This document shows positions 35,575 through 49,607 of a stretch of 64,000 bases of DNA, piece by piece. The DNA is from Crotophaga sulcirostris (lineage: Eukaryota; Chordata; Aves; Cuculiformes; Crotophagidae): positions 570,756 to 634,755 of the forward strand of contig VYZB01000376.1 of the NCBI GenBank assembly GCA_013397455.1, given 5' to 3'. The notes beneath the pieces are model-generated. The model saw only the letters and a program-made list of their open reading frames with translations. It made no database searches and had not been told where the DNA came from. Numbering within the stretch: position 1 is the first letter of the stretch; every line of letters starts with the position of its first letter. Both the position numbers and the translations under genes were made by a program.

Positions 35575-38500
35575 AAATCATGTAAATATTACTCACACTG
35601 CACGTTGAACAGCTGCATCACCAATAAGTTTAACAGATGACATGTTAAAGCTGCTATAACATTTAAACAATTACCGTAAGGGCCAAATTCAATATATCAG
35701 TCACCAGTCTTGGTAGATCAACCTTTCGGAGCCAGTAAAAACACCATAAAGAAGTTTTGCATTTTTTCTCATACGTTAACCTATAAATTAGAAGCAAGAT
35801 CCAGAAGGAATAAGAAGGGAAACAAAAAGCAATATTTCCAGTGTAGCTTACAGCAACTGTGAGATGCTGACATATCAAGGCTTAAGGTACCATGACTGTT
35901 CCAGAACATCTTTAACCATTGTGCCGCATGGGTCAGAGAGGGTTGAGACTGTTATTTAAAACAGTGACTATCTTCCATCTGTCATAAGACTTTCAACTTT
36001 GCCAGCACCCTAGGGGTTGAAGCAGTGATGACTAAATGCAGGGGTTTATATATTTATATGTTTTTTTGTAAAAGTTGTATCCTTAGGGTTCGCAAATTTT
36101 CCTAAGGTGGTACAAGATAAAAATTGACAACATAAGATCAGCTGTGCTTTAATACCAGAATGGAAATTCAACCACATTCAGACCTCAAAAGATACAATCT
36201 TTTATGAATTGTAATGTTTGCAAGTGTCCTGCAGTCTTTAAAAAATGGCCCTATTATTCGATGTTTTTCATAATTTTTTATTGCTTCTTATCTGCAATTC
36301 CAAGCAGAGGGAAGACATCAAAATATTATATCTCCTGGCTCCTGGCCCTCTGGTGTGAACCTGGACAGTCTGGCTTTATAGACTGGTAAAATGAAGAAGG
36401 AAGGTTTTTAGTGAAACCTTTCCTTCCCCTCCCACCTTCCTTTATGTTCATACAATGAACGAATGGTAGATGGAAGAGTTGTTTATTTTGCCACTCATTG
36501 GCATGTTTTCGCGGAAGACTGTATTTCTTTATCTGCCCCAAGTTACCTGGAGTTCTGGAACTCTGGCTAGAGTGAAGCTCAGATGAGAAGTACACTCAAG
36601 GGTATTACAGCAGCAAAATGAATGAGAGCTAGATCTATACTAAGCTCTCCTTGTAATTTAGAGATGTTTCTTGATCCTTCCTTTTCACTGAAGAATCCAT
36701 AGAGGAGAAGAACAGAAAACTGCAATAATGAGTAGGGGTAGATAAAGGCTTGCTGCAGGCTGGGTTAGTAAAAAGAAGAGGGAAGAGAAAGGAAGACATC
36801 TCACTAAGGTTATAAATAGATGGAGTTACTGGAATATTAAAATTTCTCGTGACCAAGATGAGGGGCTCCTTTGTCCATGGTCTGTAAAAGGGTGAAGGAA
36901 AAGCAAATTAAAAAGGTATGCTGAGCTGGAGAGAAGTTGACCTGCAAGAGTAACGGTGTGTTGTCTGCTGTGGTCATTTTTATCCAACAAAAGCATCACT
37001 GTCACTATCAGTTCAAGCTTACTGACACCGAGGTAGTGTGAACACTCCCTTTCCATGGCAAGAAACACCCAGGATAATGGTAGAAAGACTGCTGGACTTA
37101 GGTTCATGTGGGTGTGTAGAGTGTATTTTCTCACTATGCACATTTACCATCCTGCAGACAGTTCAAGCTAGGCTGACTGTATCTTGTTTCCTAAACATTG
37201 TTATACTTTAAAAAAAAAGGAAAGCATGCTACTCTCCTCACAAAAATCCCACTCATAAGTCCTTAATGGGAATGGTTTGCCCTTCCCATCCTTTCTCTTC
37301 CTTGTGACAATCATAGTAGGGAAGTACTGGGAGCAAGACATCCAAATTGCAGTGTCCAGTCATCTGTAACAGACTGAAGTCGCATGCTCTACTCCTTAAC
37401 CTTTGAAATAGACTGGGGTTTTTTTGAGTGGCTAGTTGTTCCACCTTTTTTCTCCCAGGTTCCCAGGGCTGTATGAGGGGAGAACAGGAATCAGTCAGCC
37501 AGTCAGTCTAATTACGGCACATGGAGACTACTGCTGTCTTTCACAGAGGGCATGAATGAGGAACAAAAAAATCTCATTTGTGCAACAAGGGTTACAGAGA
37601 GAAAAGAGAACCAGAATACAACAGCATGTCTCTAAAAGTGATTTGCACAAGATAGAGGTGAGCTTCTAGCCATTATTTCTACTGGATGTGGGGATAACAT
37701 ATCTTTATATTCCTCTCTTGATGTATGCTATGCAAATATCTTCCCTGACTAAAAATTTTTGTTCTTTGTACCCGCAGGGCCTTGACAGGTATTCTCTGGC
37801 ATGTCAAGTTCCAGCAGCTTACCCTGGTGCCGCCCTGGCTGTCTGTGCCATCTCTGCCACTGGGGTTAATCTCACTGCACAGTCACCAAAATGAACAAAA
37901 TAGTGTGCCTCAGCTGCTTCAGTTCACAACTTGGTGGTTTAAATCAATACACCAGACATGGACTGGAGCACCTGAGATACGGGCATGGGTCCTTGCAGCT
38001 GGAAGGGCTGATTATCTTTTAAACTACTACAAGTAGGTTTATGAGATAGTATCTGTCAGAGTACTATCATAGCATTTGATTAGCTTCTCATTATCTACAC
38101 AAGCAGGACACCAGCAACCTGCTCAGGTATTGTCTGTGCCCACTACTTGAAGCAATAACCGATGGGAGATATTGTAGTACATCCTCTATATACAGTTGTT
38201 TTGTAGAGCTGTTCACTTTGCATTATACTGTATTGGATTCAATATGGAGATGATTTAGTAGATGATCTCCCTGTCTAATTCACAAGGGAAGCCATCTGTT
38301 TCAAAGGGTGACTTACAGTGTTGAAGTCAATAAATGATGTATCTGATTTAGAAGGCAAGTTTGACGTTTCAGTATGAAATACTGTATATCCATTGCAATT
38401 CCTTGTGCAATGCATTTACTTCAGTGCATGGATGTATATGTGTGCATGCCTTTTGGGGGATGTGTGTGTTTGGGGGATCACATTCAGTTTGCATAGTTAA

Positions 38501-40410
38501 TAGGCACATCAGTCTTTATGATTGTTGTGCGTAGAAGCTTTGTTATGAAAAGCACACTAGCCAGCATGACACTGAAATGGCATGGAGGACCAGTCCAGGC
38601 TTGGGGAAACACAATGTTTTCTGTTATAAGGGGCTGATGTCACATGATGTAGACACTGCACTGAAGAGAACTTCAGAAAGATGATGGCTGCATGCTCAGT
38701 ACTGAGTTCGTTTCATCCAGACAAGAGCAGTCTTGTCTTTCAGCTCAAAACCCACAAAACTCAACTATATCCAAAGATACTGCACTCAGTGAGACCCAGT
38801 ATGAACATAAACTCTTGAATAAGGTTGATCAGTAGGGATAATTCCTGTTTCCAAAAATATGTGCATGCTGGGGCTGTTTCTGGGTGGGTCACATGCTGCT
38901 GATGATTTGCATGCAGAAGATACTTAAGTACAGCTAGTACAGACATGCTCTCCCAGCAGTAGTACAGTGTATTGTGGTGGACAAAAGGAGAAGCAACAGA
39001 ATTTTTCTATCAGTGCACATCTGGGCTAGATTTTGAAATAGGAGATGAAGAAAAAAATAGTATAAGCATGATTTTTAGGAGCTGGTAGTTCTTGTTTGAT
39101 GATAATTCTTGTGGTTGTGAGCAACTAAATTTTTTTTGCTTTGTTTTAGTCTTTTCTGTCTATGAGATAACATATACGGTAGAGACCATACCTTACTGGG
39201 GTTTTATGGTATCTTATGGACCAAAGACATTCTAACATAATTCAGTGTCAGGAAGAAGCCAAACTAAAAATGTTGGAAATAAGTGATGCAAATCAAGCAG
39301 GATTTGGCCTCCAGCAAAACATCTGTGGTAAGACCTGCATGCTAATCACCTTTCACCAGTGCAAACTGTGTACTTAGTCCAGATTTACATGAGGACAAAT
39401 TTGTAGAAACCTGTAATTTAGCTGAGCTGCTCTGAGTTTATCACAGGAGTGATAAGTAGAGACTATCACCATGTCCACACTATGGAAGGCATATAAGCTG
39501 AAGAGGAAATACAGTGTTCCTATAATTAACCCACAGAATTTTCCACTTTCTTAACCTCCCTTGTTTCTACACACCTTTCTTGTATTTATTGTGTGATTAT
39601 GTGATTTATAGGAAAAAGGTAACTGCATTTTCAGCAGTATACTTAGTGATTACCAAAAAAAGAAAGTAAACATTTACTTTCCTTGCCTACTTCTCCTTTG
39701 TCTGCAGGAGCCCCCAGGAGAAGAGATGTGGAAATCTAGAAGTTCTCTTGATATTATACCGCCTGTTGCCTCTCAGAAATGTTTCTCTAAATGGCATCAG
39801 CCATCACTTCCTATTAGTACAACCAGCCTTTTGAGTGATGACATTACACAACAGGAAGACAGTGATTACTTAGTCATAAGACTGATCTTGTGACTATACT
39901 CCTGTGTCCTGCTGTGTTCTGAGGGGAGAGTGCTTTGCTTTGCAAAACTACTGCAAAGGTTTGAAATCTGAAGTGGGTATGGGATGGTGTATAGCTACTT
40001 ACAGCTCTTTACCATCCTCTCTTGCATCATGCACCACGTATTAGTCTCTTCTATGTCCATTTTTCATAGACACTATCTAGATGGCCTCGTTTTGCTGGCT
40101 GGATAGGAGCAAATAACAATGCTATTAACAAATAGCAAAATAACAGCCATGCTATTGTCAAGACTAGGAAGCCTTCTTTGAAGAAAGCATGTTAGCACTG
40201 TGGGGATAGGTCTCAGGTCATGCAGTTCAGTGTTATTCCACTTCCAATGTGGTGATCTAAACAATAGACCATGCATGTTTGGTCTGTGGCAGTCCCCTGT
40301 CAACAATTCCAGTGGTCTACAACATCCTTTCTGAAATGCTAACAAGGCCTTTCATAACTCAAACATCCCTAGCTGTGCTTCCAGAGGAGTGTCTCTGTGA
40401 GATGTATAAA
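35575..40410. other. Non-coding DNA, nothing recognised
   Basis: Unique AT-rich DNA. Frames up to 105 codons (36826-37143, minus) have no domain. A TTTTGGGGGATGTGTG-type patch near 38451-38480 is a minor low-complexity feature. Confidence 0.55.
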
Positions 40411-40512
40411 AATCATAGAATCATAGAATCATAAACTCATCTGGTTGGAAAAGACCTTTGAGATCATCAAGTCCCACTGTACCTGTCCTCTGCTAAACCA
40501 TGTCCCCCAGAC
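40411..40512 (-). mobile_element. CR1 LINE 3'-end fragment, minus strand
   Basis: The plus strand reads ATCATAGAATCATAGAATCATA, giving tandem ATTCTATG octamers on the minus strand, the signature 3' tail of CR1. It is followed by GGTTGGAAAAGACCTTTGAG and then ATCATCAAGTCCCACTGTAC, conserved CR1 3' UTR sequence. Homology fades at about 40512, so the copy is heavily 5'-truncated and holds no coding sequence. Its octamer differs from that of the long CR1 at 15.88 kb, so the two belong to different subfamilies. Confidence 0.93.
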
Positions 40513-43500
40513 AGAGAAAGAGACCATACTGATTAGAAACTGTTGGAAAAGGAACAAGAGGTGTATCCAGGTGGGTGAGGCGAAGAGGGGAATTAGTTTA
40601 GAATCATACAAAAAAAGTCAGTAAATATTGGATGTAGGACTCAAGACACGACTACCTCCTCTCAGCTGCTTACTAAGTCATGAGTCACCTCATTTGCTGA
40701 GAGGCCAGAGAAAACAGTGTATCTTATCTGCCCTTACCATCCTATAAATTAATTCATTGAGCTGATTGCTGACTTCCATGCCTCTCTTCAATGCCACCCT
40801 CACCATTTGTGAAGTATATGTCTTGCAGTTGTAGTTATGCTGTTGTAACAAGAAGGGCTGGCGCTGTCAGTGAAAGTTTCCCTTCAAAATTTGGGTTGCT
40901 TATATACCAAACGTTGGGACAACTGCAGACAACCTGGGGACATTCAGTATTGAGCAGTATTCCTTTTTAAAACTTGCATCAAACAAAACATTAGCTAGGG
41001 CAGGAGGTTCTTCAAATCCCTGTATGCTTGAGCTGTCTTGGTGGACTAATGGCAGGTATTATCAGTGAAGCAGATGCCCTCAGTTTGACTTTTTATCTGG
41101 TCTCCTACTCTCCCAGCTAGATGGAATTAGGGAATGCTACCCAGGCAGAGAACAATATGCTTTATACCTTTTATGGGAGAATGAACACAGATTTGCAGGT
41201 CACTAAGAAGTATTTATTTCCTCCAGTGGCACTCAAAAGGAGTCCCATATTGTGCTTGTTCTCTGCCCCAAGGAGAATTTTGTGCTTGATAGAGCCATAG
41301 CACACAGATTTAAGTGAGTCCTTAGACAGCAGAACTGGATCTGGTAAGAAAGTCTTGGACCAAAGTGGGTTCATCAACACCACACAGTGAGAACTTTGTC
41401 AAGAATATGGAAGATTTCCTCTCGGGAAAATAAAACCAAGCCTCTAAATTCTTTACTCAAAATAAAAGTAAACTATTATGGTTTTCACTTGCAAGACCAA
41501 TTTTCTGATTTTGATGTAGGTTTCTCATGCTATATAGGACTTATGTGAAAATGGAAAAAAAAAGCCTCCTCCAGCAAAGCACCATTCTGATCTCACTATA
41601 CAAATCTGGGATAGGTCAGTGGAAGTCAGTGACCTAAGGTGGATGTAAAGTCAGTGTGAATGAAATAACAGTCCAGCATCAACTAACACAACTGTGTATG
41701 TGCATGTATACACAATTATTATAGCGACCCCAAAAGGAAGCATGTATGAGGCAATCACTTCACAGAATATGTGTGCAGCCTTCCTCATAAATGTTTAAAT
41801 AGTCAGCATTGTGATGCAGTTCCTTCAGCAAAAACAATTGCATTAGCACAGAAGAGAACAGCTTGTAAAAGAGGTAGAGTGTTCTCACCTCTGCCTTGTC
41901 CTTGTCCACTCCCATGGTTGTGATAACCCTTCACTCCTTCATTCCTTTTGTGCTAATTTCTTTCTTAAGAAGACCAAGTGCAGGAAGAAAAATAAGCGAT
42001 TGGTTTAAGTCAGCAAAAATAACAAGAATGTGGAAAAATAAACTCTCATAATATTGTTAAAAGCCCAGAGGTCATGAGCTGCAGGACAGCAGCCTTCTGG
42101 TGCATCTGGAATAGGAGACTCTATGGCACACTGGCAAAGTTGTGAATTCTGCAAGTGGCCAAAATGTGAATTTCAGTAGTACAGGAGCCCGTGGACCAAA
42201 AACTGCAGAAGTCATCCCGTGATCTGAATCTCTCCCTAGAAACCCCAGAAAAGTTGGCAACCAAGGCTGTGAATTGGTCCCATTCCCAGATGAACCTGCA
42301 AACCCCATCAAGTACCTCCAGGCTGCTGGTGTCCAGGATATCAAACAAAGCTTCCCTGTGCTAATGCGGATCTGCAGCTCTATCCCACAGAGCATTATTA
42401 CCTGAGGTCTTCAAAGAAGGATAACTGTATTAGAAGAACACACCCTGCCACTCAGCATCACATGAGCTGAGAAACCCACACATATATAGCTTCACTATTT
42501 TCTGTTCCAGAGCTGGGTAAGACCACGCTGACTAGCGGCTCCCTGCACTGTGTCTCACATTCTCATTAGACCTCATATTTTTCTATGCAACAAAGGGGCA
42601 ATTCTCAGCTGGTCGTGCTCTACTGAAAGGCTTTTTCTGTTTTGCATGAGTGATGTTGATACATGGAAAGCTACGTTGACTGTAATAATGGAGTACACAT
42701 AGGTGTTTTTGATGGATTCAAAAATTTCTCTGTGCTGCATTATCAACTATCATTATGATGGCACAGACTGTTTTCTAGAATGAGCACATTCTTTCCATTA
42801 CAGTGCAGGTAATTCTAGAGAATATCCTAGGTAAACCTGAGCTATAATATTTCAGAAGCAGTCATTCATCCCTCAGTACTGTGGGATGCAATCAGGACAC
42901 TTGGGACTTGTGCAGCACGCAATATTGTGCAACAGTCCCACAACACCTTAGGAAAGTAACATTAGTAACATTGAAATAGGTGTCGTACACTTCTGTTACC
43001 CAAACTTAGATGCCTAGTGCTATTTCAGATATTCTTATGAATCACTGTCTGACTTACACCTGCTGATTTAGAAGGTCACAGACCTTCCAGCTCCCTCTGA
43101 GTGTTGTGAGTACACTAGCATGACTTGTGAGGCACCACAGAAAGACCTGTGTTAAGCAGCTGAATTGTGCTAAGGGTACTGGGGTACCTGAGGTGGCAAG
43201 GAACTGGTGGTACCTCAGCAAAGCCAGGGGAAAGTAAAAGACAACTGCAAATAACAGAGGAACAACCTCAGGGTTGTTATTTTAGGAGACAGGTGACCTG
43301 TCACAAGTTCTTGAACAACAGGAGATTAATTAAATTCTTAAACAATTCTTAAATAATATTTCTTCATCTTTCTTTTGTCATCTGTTAAACAAGAGATAAT
43401 AATTGTCTCTTTTCAAGGCAGCTTTTTAGCATGGGACTTAAACCATGATGACATGTCTGGACAGTGTACAGTACAACATGCATTCTTCTTTCTGTTTTCT

Positions 43501-43948
43501 CACAAATGAAGGAGGGAGAGGGAAGATAGAGTGCTCCTCCTGCACTTCTTCCATCTCTATCCTCTTCTTTTGAGGCTCACTCTCTTAAAACCATGGTACA
43601 AAGGCAGCATGGCTGCCCTCCGTTATACTTACTTTTGCAGTTTGCACACGAAGCATTAGGATTGGTCCTTATCCCAGACTGAAACCACACTGAGTCTCAC
43701 TTGTTAATTTCTCTCTTGATTAGCTGATCTGTTTTTTTTCCTTAAACTAGAACACCCTTCCCTCTTTCTCTAATATGCTTTTCCCCTTTTAAAAATGTAT
43801 CTGTTGCCCCAAGTGCAGCTGAAACGAGTGAACAGGTTATGTGGTGCTTCAGGGAATTCCTGAAGCATTGATTCAATTCTTTGGGGATCTGCATTCTGAG
43901 AACTGAGAGCATAAGTGCTGCAAAACCTGTTTGTGAATCAAACCCAGG
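40513..43948. other. Non-coding DNA, nothing recognised
   Basis: Two overlapping minus-strand frames at 42072-42395 and 42121-42348 lie in GC-richer DNA but match no family I know. A weak MIR-like string (CATCTGTTAAACAAGAGATAATAAT) near 43379-43403 is too short to call. Confidence 0.5.
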
Positions 43949-43966
43949 CATTAATATATATTAATG
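43949..43966. other. Perfect 18-bp AT palindrome
   Basis: CATTAATATATATTAATG is its own reverse complement. It lies 25 bp from a GT tract. This may be a cruciform-prone site; no function is implied. Confidence 0.9.
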
Positions 43967-43990
43967 TGTTGGAGTGGTGGCTGTGTGTCT

Positions 43991-44018
43991 GCATGTGCGT
44001 GTGTGTGTGTGTGTGCAT
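43991..44018. repeat. (GT)n microsatellite
   Basis: About 28 bp of strictly alternating purine-pyrimidine sequence, GCATGTGCGTGTGT and so on, ending GTGCAT. Could adopt Z-form. Confidence 0.95.
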
Positions 44019-47000
44019 TAAAGAAAAAAATAAACGTTGACACAAAGAAAGAAAATGAGAGGCAGGGAAGAAAAAAAAAAAGACCAGGATCCTGAGGGTT
44101 TTGGAGTATGTTTTTTTAAGTGAAAGCTAATGGAATCCAATATAACTGCTGAAACCTTGTCATCCTTGCTATCAGTGAGAGCCTTTGAATAAGCTAAATC
44201 CTTAATCAGTGTAGCCTAAGACTCCAATGACTATGTGTAGAAGTGTTAGTCCAGATAAATCCTTGAAGGTTTCAAAGATTTGAAGAGCACTGGCACTTTT
44301 CTGTGTAGTGCCTGCCCTTTGTCCTTTTCTCCATGATGTCATTATTGAAGTTTTACACTCACTATGCATGGTGTAAGTTGACATTGACAGTTTCAACACT
44401 TTCACACTGACTCTGGAGGATTGTTAGCTTTGAAGCTATTTGGCCTTGAGCAGTGAATTCTTTTTTTCAGCTCATACTGGCTTATAATATCTGAGAAGGT
44501 TTGCATCAGTATAGCCCCAGCTTGAATTATGAGAGGAGGCTGGTTTCCAAGTTGGAACTGATACCCACATGATAGGAATAGAGAACATTAGCCCATTTCA
44601 GATGGGCAGCAAAGTCAGTGTTCCTGAATCCCCCTAGGATGCAACAATGAGTTTTCATTTTAACATCACAGTTAAAGCAACATCGGCAGCTTTTCTTGTA
44701 ATCAGAACTCTGAAGAGCAGTAAGGTTTGGAAGTTACTGTAAGAATATGTGCTCTTCTGCCCTGTAGTCTGTTTGTTATTAGGCTTTTTGGAAACATCTG
44801 TATGGGGCCAGAGGCATATTTCATGTGAGTGTAATTCAAGTATTTTATGAAAATGAAAATAAAAATGCTGTGTGGTGATTCAGAAACATCGGATATCAAA
44901 GCACACAAGCGCTAACAAGTCACACAAAGAAAGTGAACTGTTCAGACGCTTACTTGTGCAAGTTGTCCCATGGAACTTGATCAGGATGACACATATAAGC
45001 AAAGACTTAAAGGCTGGGTCCAAAGCCCCAGGCATTATTGGATCTGTTGGTGGTAGGTTTTGAGACTCCTTGAGCTGAAGCCAAAGAGCCTTTGCTGTGT
45101 ATCTATGTACCTTCAAGGAGCGAGGCCCTGGCACCCACGAGGATGAAAGGCTGTTGTAACAGGAGGGTTGTGAGAGACAAAATCTTTCAGGAATTGTGAC
45201 CTGAGTCTGTATCTGTCCTTAACAAAGTTTCTACTTTTCCATGGAGTTTTCGGGTGAGAATAGAATGTGATAGTGGGACATTCAGCTACCTGAAACTTAC
45301 CAGCTCAGCTGGTAGAATGACATCAGCTAACTTCATTGAATGAAAATGGTATGGTGGAGTGCAAAATGTGGTGTTTCTTTTTGCAGCTCTCAACAGACCA
45401 TATCAAGTGTAAATCCAGCTGAAAACTGAAAGAGTAAGGATGGAATTAAATCTCATTGTTTCAGAATACCTGTTCCAGTCTTTTATATAAGAATGAAAAC
45501 CAAATATGTCACTGAATCAGGACAAAAGTATTTTCTCCACCTGCATGTACATTTAGCTCTAATCCTTTAGTCAGATATTGCAAGCAATCACAAAGCTTGT
45601 TTAAACAGCCTTAAATGTCTGACACAGCCACAAACACATCTATCAAACCCTTTTCCAGAATTTTTTTAATCAGTAAAAACTTCTGTTGGATGGGCAATAT
45701 TTCCCAATTGCACATCCCAGAACTATGCATAGAACAAGGAAAATTTTAGTTTTTGATGAAGCACCAAAACCCCAACATGACAACAGTGTAGTTGTCTGAA
45801 CTACAAATAAAAGACTCTTCCACAGCACTTTTGGAAGTGGTTCATGTTCTCTGGCCCCACATCCAAATAGCTGCCCTCTCCCTTCCAGTCTGGATTGAGG
45901 CAGGTAAAGTCCTGCAGCTTGCCTGGTCCTTGTACCCTCAGCAGTGACATGAGTCTGTCCTGAGGCTGCACTACTTGAACTGGTCTCAGATTGGGCCAGT
46001 GTCTGGGTGGGACTGACTAGACTGAGTTGATTCTGATTAACTACAGTCATCAGGAATGTCCAGGCAGGGATTCTTCTTGGTAAAAAGAGGGAAAGTAGCA
46101 GTTGCCAAAACACACTGCAGCCCTCTAAAAGAAAAGGCCGTTTCATTTTCTTCTCTGGTCAGTTCCACTAACCAGAAGTTATGTAGGGTGCATCCATAAA
46201 TGAAGCTGCTTCTGTAGTCTGTTCACCAAAAGGTGCAGTCAGAGTTTCATGCTCTCCTGGGCTTCAGCCTCTGGAGCTTTCACATCCATCTCTTCTTTTG
46301 TCTGAAGGTCAATCTTGCAATATATTATTTATGCTTATAATTTAGGGGATTCAACCTTAATGACCAGTCTTAAAGGGCAAACCTATTTTCTGAGTGCTGG
46401 AAGAAAAACACGTTTTTTAATTTTTTTCCTGTTGCTTCATATGCTGTCTTGCTAGGACAAATAAGTGAATGATATGGACAAACACGTGAGTAAAGATATT
46501 TTACTACTTTTGGCCACAACAATCCACGTGCAAGATAATAATCTCACATTAATATAAAATCTCCATAAGGTATGCAACTCTCAACAACAGTATTATAACT
46601 CTATTCCATCTCTGAAATTACTTAAAACATCCATGATGGCAAGTATGAACAGACCTTGATTAATTGATTTTGCTGGACTTTTTTCCACTAAAGCTGGGAA
46701 CTCCTGCATGTGGAAGGTAATGGGTTGATTGCTTATGAAGGATGGATAGAATTTTAAGGTCCTGGAGAGTACAAATAAGTACAAGGAAAATTTACTGTCG
46801 CTACCAATTATAACTTTATGTAAAAGGTGTAAAATGATATCAAACATTTCATTACTTAACTTCTTTACTTACATACTGGATAAAATAAAACTAATTCAAT
46901 TACTGAAAGTATTTTAGGCCAGATCCTCAGTCAGTGTAAAACACCAAAAGTCACTGAAATTAAAAAGCTAATACAGAATTCCAACCGCATAGATTAAGGC

Positions 47001-49474
47001 TGAACAATTGTACTGAACTATGTTTGTATCCTGTACAACCTGTGGCATCTCAGTACCAGTGCTCTGGAGTCTTCTGCTGTTACTGTACTTATAAATTGCT
47101 TATGGCTATCTTCTCAGTAAGTCACCAGAAATGTAACACAAATAAATGGGGGTGGGGGTGGGGGTGAAGAAGCTTCTTGCTGCTATGATTTTCCTCTACT
47201 TACATACAGCCTAAAAGGTTCGTAGGAAGACGACCACTGAAGCTTCAAGTCACCCTTATTCTTTTCAGTAACCTAGTTTCTCAATATATGGATTCATTTT
47301 ACTTTTAAGCAACATCATTCTAAGGCACAGGTTTAGTCTGTTTGGTTTACTGATGCTTTTGTGACTATTGTTCTCCTATAGTAAGTGACAGTTCTTAGAG
47401 AGGTTGAGCCATGAGCCAAAACTTGTCTTAGAGCTGCTTGACTTGGCTCTATGTGAGACTGTTCAGGATCTGGCTCCTGATTAGGAAAGTTTAGATAGAA
47501 CAGAGTAATATGTCAAAATCTCTGGTAAGGGTGAAGTTCCTCATGTTGTTAGGTTAAAGATAAAAGTATTTTCCAGATGAGGACTTAGAGATATCTATGC
47601 GCTGGTGTTGACAGCTACAATAAAATTCTTATTGACTTCCAATGACAGATACTATATCATTTATTACCAAAACTCTCAGTCAGTTGCTCAATGATTTCTC
47701 TCATCTCCAGACCAAATACTTTGGTACTTAACTACAGTCCCCATATAACTACTGTTTCCATTCAATGTGGCATTTCCACAAATGCAGAGCAGGTAAATGA
47801 GTGACAATGAACAGTAGTGAACATTTCCCAGATATCAGCGTAGATTGATGCCATCCCAAACTTGCAAAAAACTGCTTTTTCTCTACAGTTCCAAACTTTC
47901 CCCAAAAGAGAGAGTTGCGCTTATTTATTTATTTTTGCCCACAATGTGAACGGGAAAGCAACATGAAATGTAATATGGAGCAAACACTGACGAGCTCAAG
48001 GTTCCTCTGAAGGACCTGTAAAAGAATTATTTGAGCACTGGTGCATCTTTGGGAGTCAGAAGAGTAGCTTGAGGTATATTTAACAATCAGCTACCTTTGA
48101 CTCTAGCACAAAAAAAAAAAGAATGAGAATTAATTACCTTAGGGACAAAGAGGGACCTGGATCAAATTTGGGGTTTTCATCATCTTGCCATTTTTAACAG
48201 AGCTGGGTGGTAGGGGAGTGGGACAGAAGACATCTGAAATATTTACAGAGTTTGGGAATAGCAAAGGGAGCAAGATAGGATAGAAGGTTAATGCCATTTT
48301 TAATATGGAAAAACTACTCTCTCTCTGTGACATATGCCTATGGGATAATCTTAATATATGCATGTGTGATCAAAATGTCAGCCAGACTTTCATTAGTTTC
48401 CACCTCCCCCTTGAATGCTCTTCTACAGTCCAGAAGTTCCCTGAAAGAGTCTATAAGTGGAGATTATGCAGCCTATACAGCTACAAGGACATAGTTTTTG
48501 AAGAGGGGCAAAAGAAATTTGTTTGATAATTCCCCTTCATACATCTCAGGGTCATGCTACACAGGATGCATCTTGTTGCATCGATATAATGACTGAAGGG
48601 CTTTTCAAAGTTGAGGTTTTGACTAGGAAGAAAAGGGATATTTGGGAGATTTTAATAACAGATTTGCTCTTTCACTATTCCTAGTTAAGACTCGTGCTCA
48701 TTTATGCCACTCTGCGTCACAATAGCATAAGGATTGAAGTGATAGATGAAGCAAAGTGAAAGGCAAACCCAAAAAGTACGGAGGATCTTCACAGAGAGCC
48801 CTGAGTGTCCTTAGCTGACAGTTTTCAAATTTTAGGGACTTCCCTGAGAGAGGATCTTCCCCTCCTTACAGCAAGCGGTGTCTTGCAGGATTTGGCCTAT
48901 AAGATCCCTCTGTGTTTTACACTCTGCAAATCCACTTGCCTTGTTTGGACAGGATTTATCTCATCATACACTAATTTCTCTGAACTTCAGGGTTATGCTT
49001 GAGGGGCAACTGAAAGAACAAGAGAAAACCTTTAAAGCAGGCTTCTTGTTAATACTATAGCAGTGGGATTTGGTTGCCATCTGCTTGCTGAACACTGATA
49101 AGTCACATGCAGTCTTGCTGGGATACCTGAGAAGACATCCCTGTTGCTCTCCTCAATATCTGCATGGAAGGCTCCATTGATTACTCACAAAGGAGCTGGT
49201 GCTAGATAACCAAATGAACGCAAGGCTATCTCTCAAAGCTTTGTAATATTTATAGTGCCAAATTCCTGAGGCTGCTTTATCACAGACCTGTGCAGCCACT
49301 TACTGAAAAATAAAGGTCTCGTCAAGTTTTATCTGTTCCAGATCCTAATCTCTCCCCAAAATCCACATTCCAATAGTCAGCATTGTCAGTGAAGTAGTGA
49401 AACACGCTTGTCTGCCTAGTCTCCTGGGCCCAGGAATCAATGAGAATTTTGTGACCACTTTATAATCATTATAT
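44019..49474. other. Non-coding DNA, nothing recognised
   Basis: Includes an A-run at 44070-44080, three G5 runs separated by T at 47148-47164, a TTTA patch near 47922-47936 and an A-run at 48110-48120. A 158-codon minus-strand frame at 45670-46146 is unrecognised and probably chance. Confidence 0.55.
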
Positions 49475-49490
49475 TTATTAATATTAATAA
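49475..49490. other. Perfect 16-bp AT palindrome
   Basis: TTATTAATATTAATAA is its own reverse complement, inside an AT-rich patch at about 49455-49520. Confidence 0.9.
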
Positions 49491-49607
49491 TGAAGTTTAT
49501 TAATTATAGTAATATTTGTTAGTGGTTTACATAACAAGTCAGCTGGCCCCTGCCTGAATGAGCACACTGTATCAGTTATGTGACAGAGAGATTTTCAGAA
49601 ACAAAAT

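Noticed and set aside
42072..42395. Two overlapping minus-strand frames that look somewhat protein-like
   Set aside because: Two competing frames in the same place and no family match. Local GC-rich composition explains the lack of stops.
45670..46146. 158-codon minus-strand frame with hydrophobic segments at both ends
   Set aside because: No recognisable family, no promoter or splice context. The length is within reach of chance for this much AT-rich sequence.
47148..47164. Three G5 runs considered as a quadruplex
   Set aside because: Only three G runs are present, so the standard four-run motif is not met.
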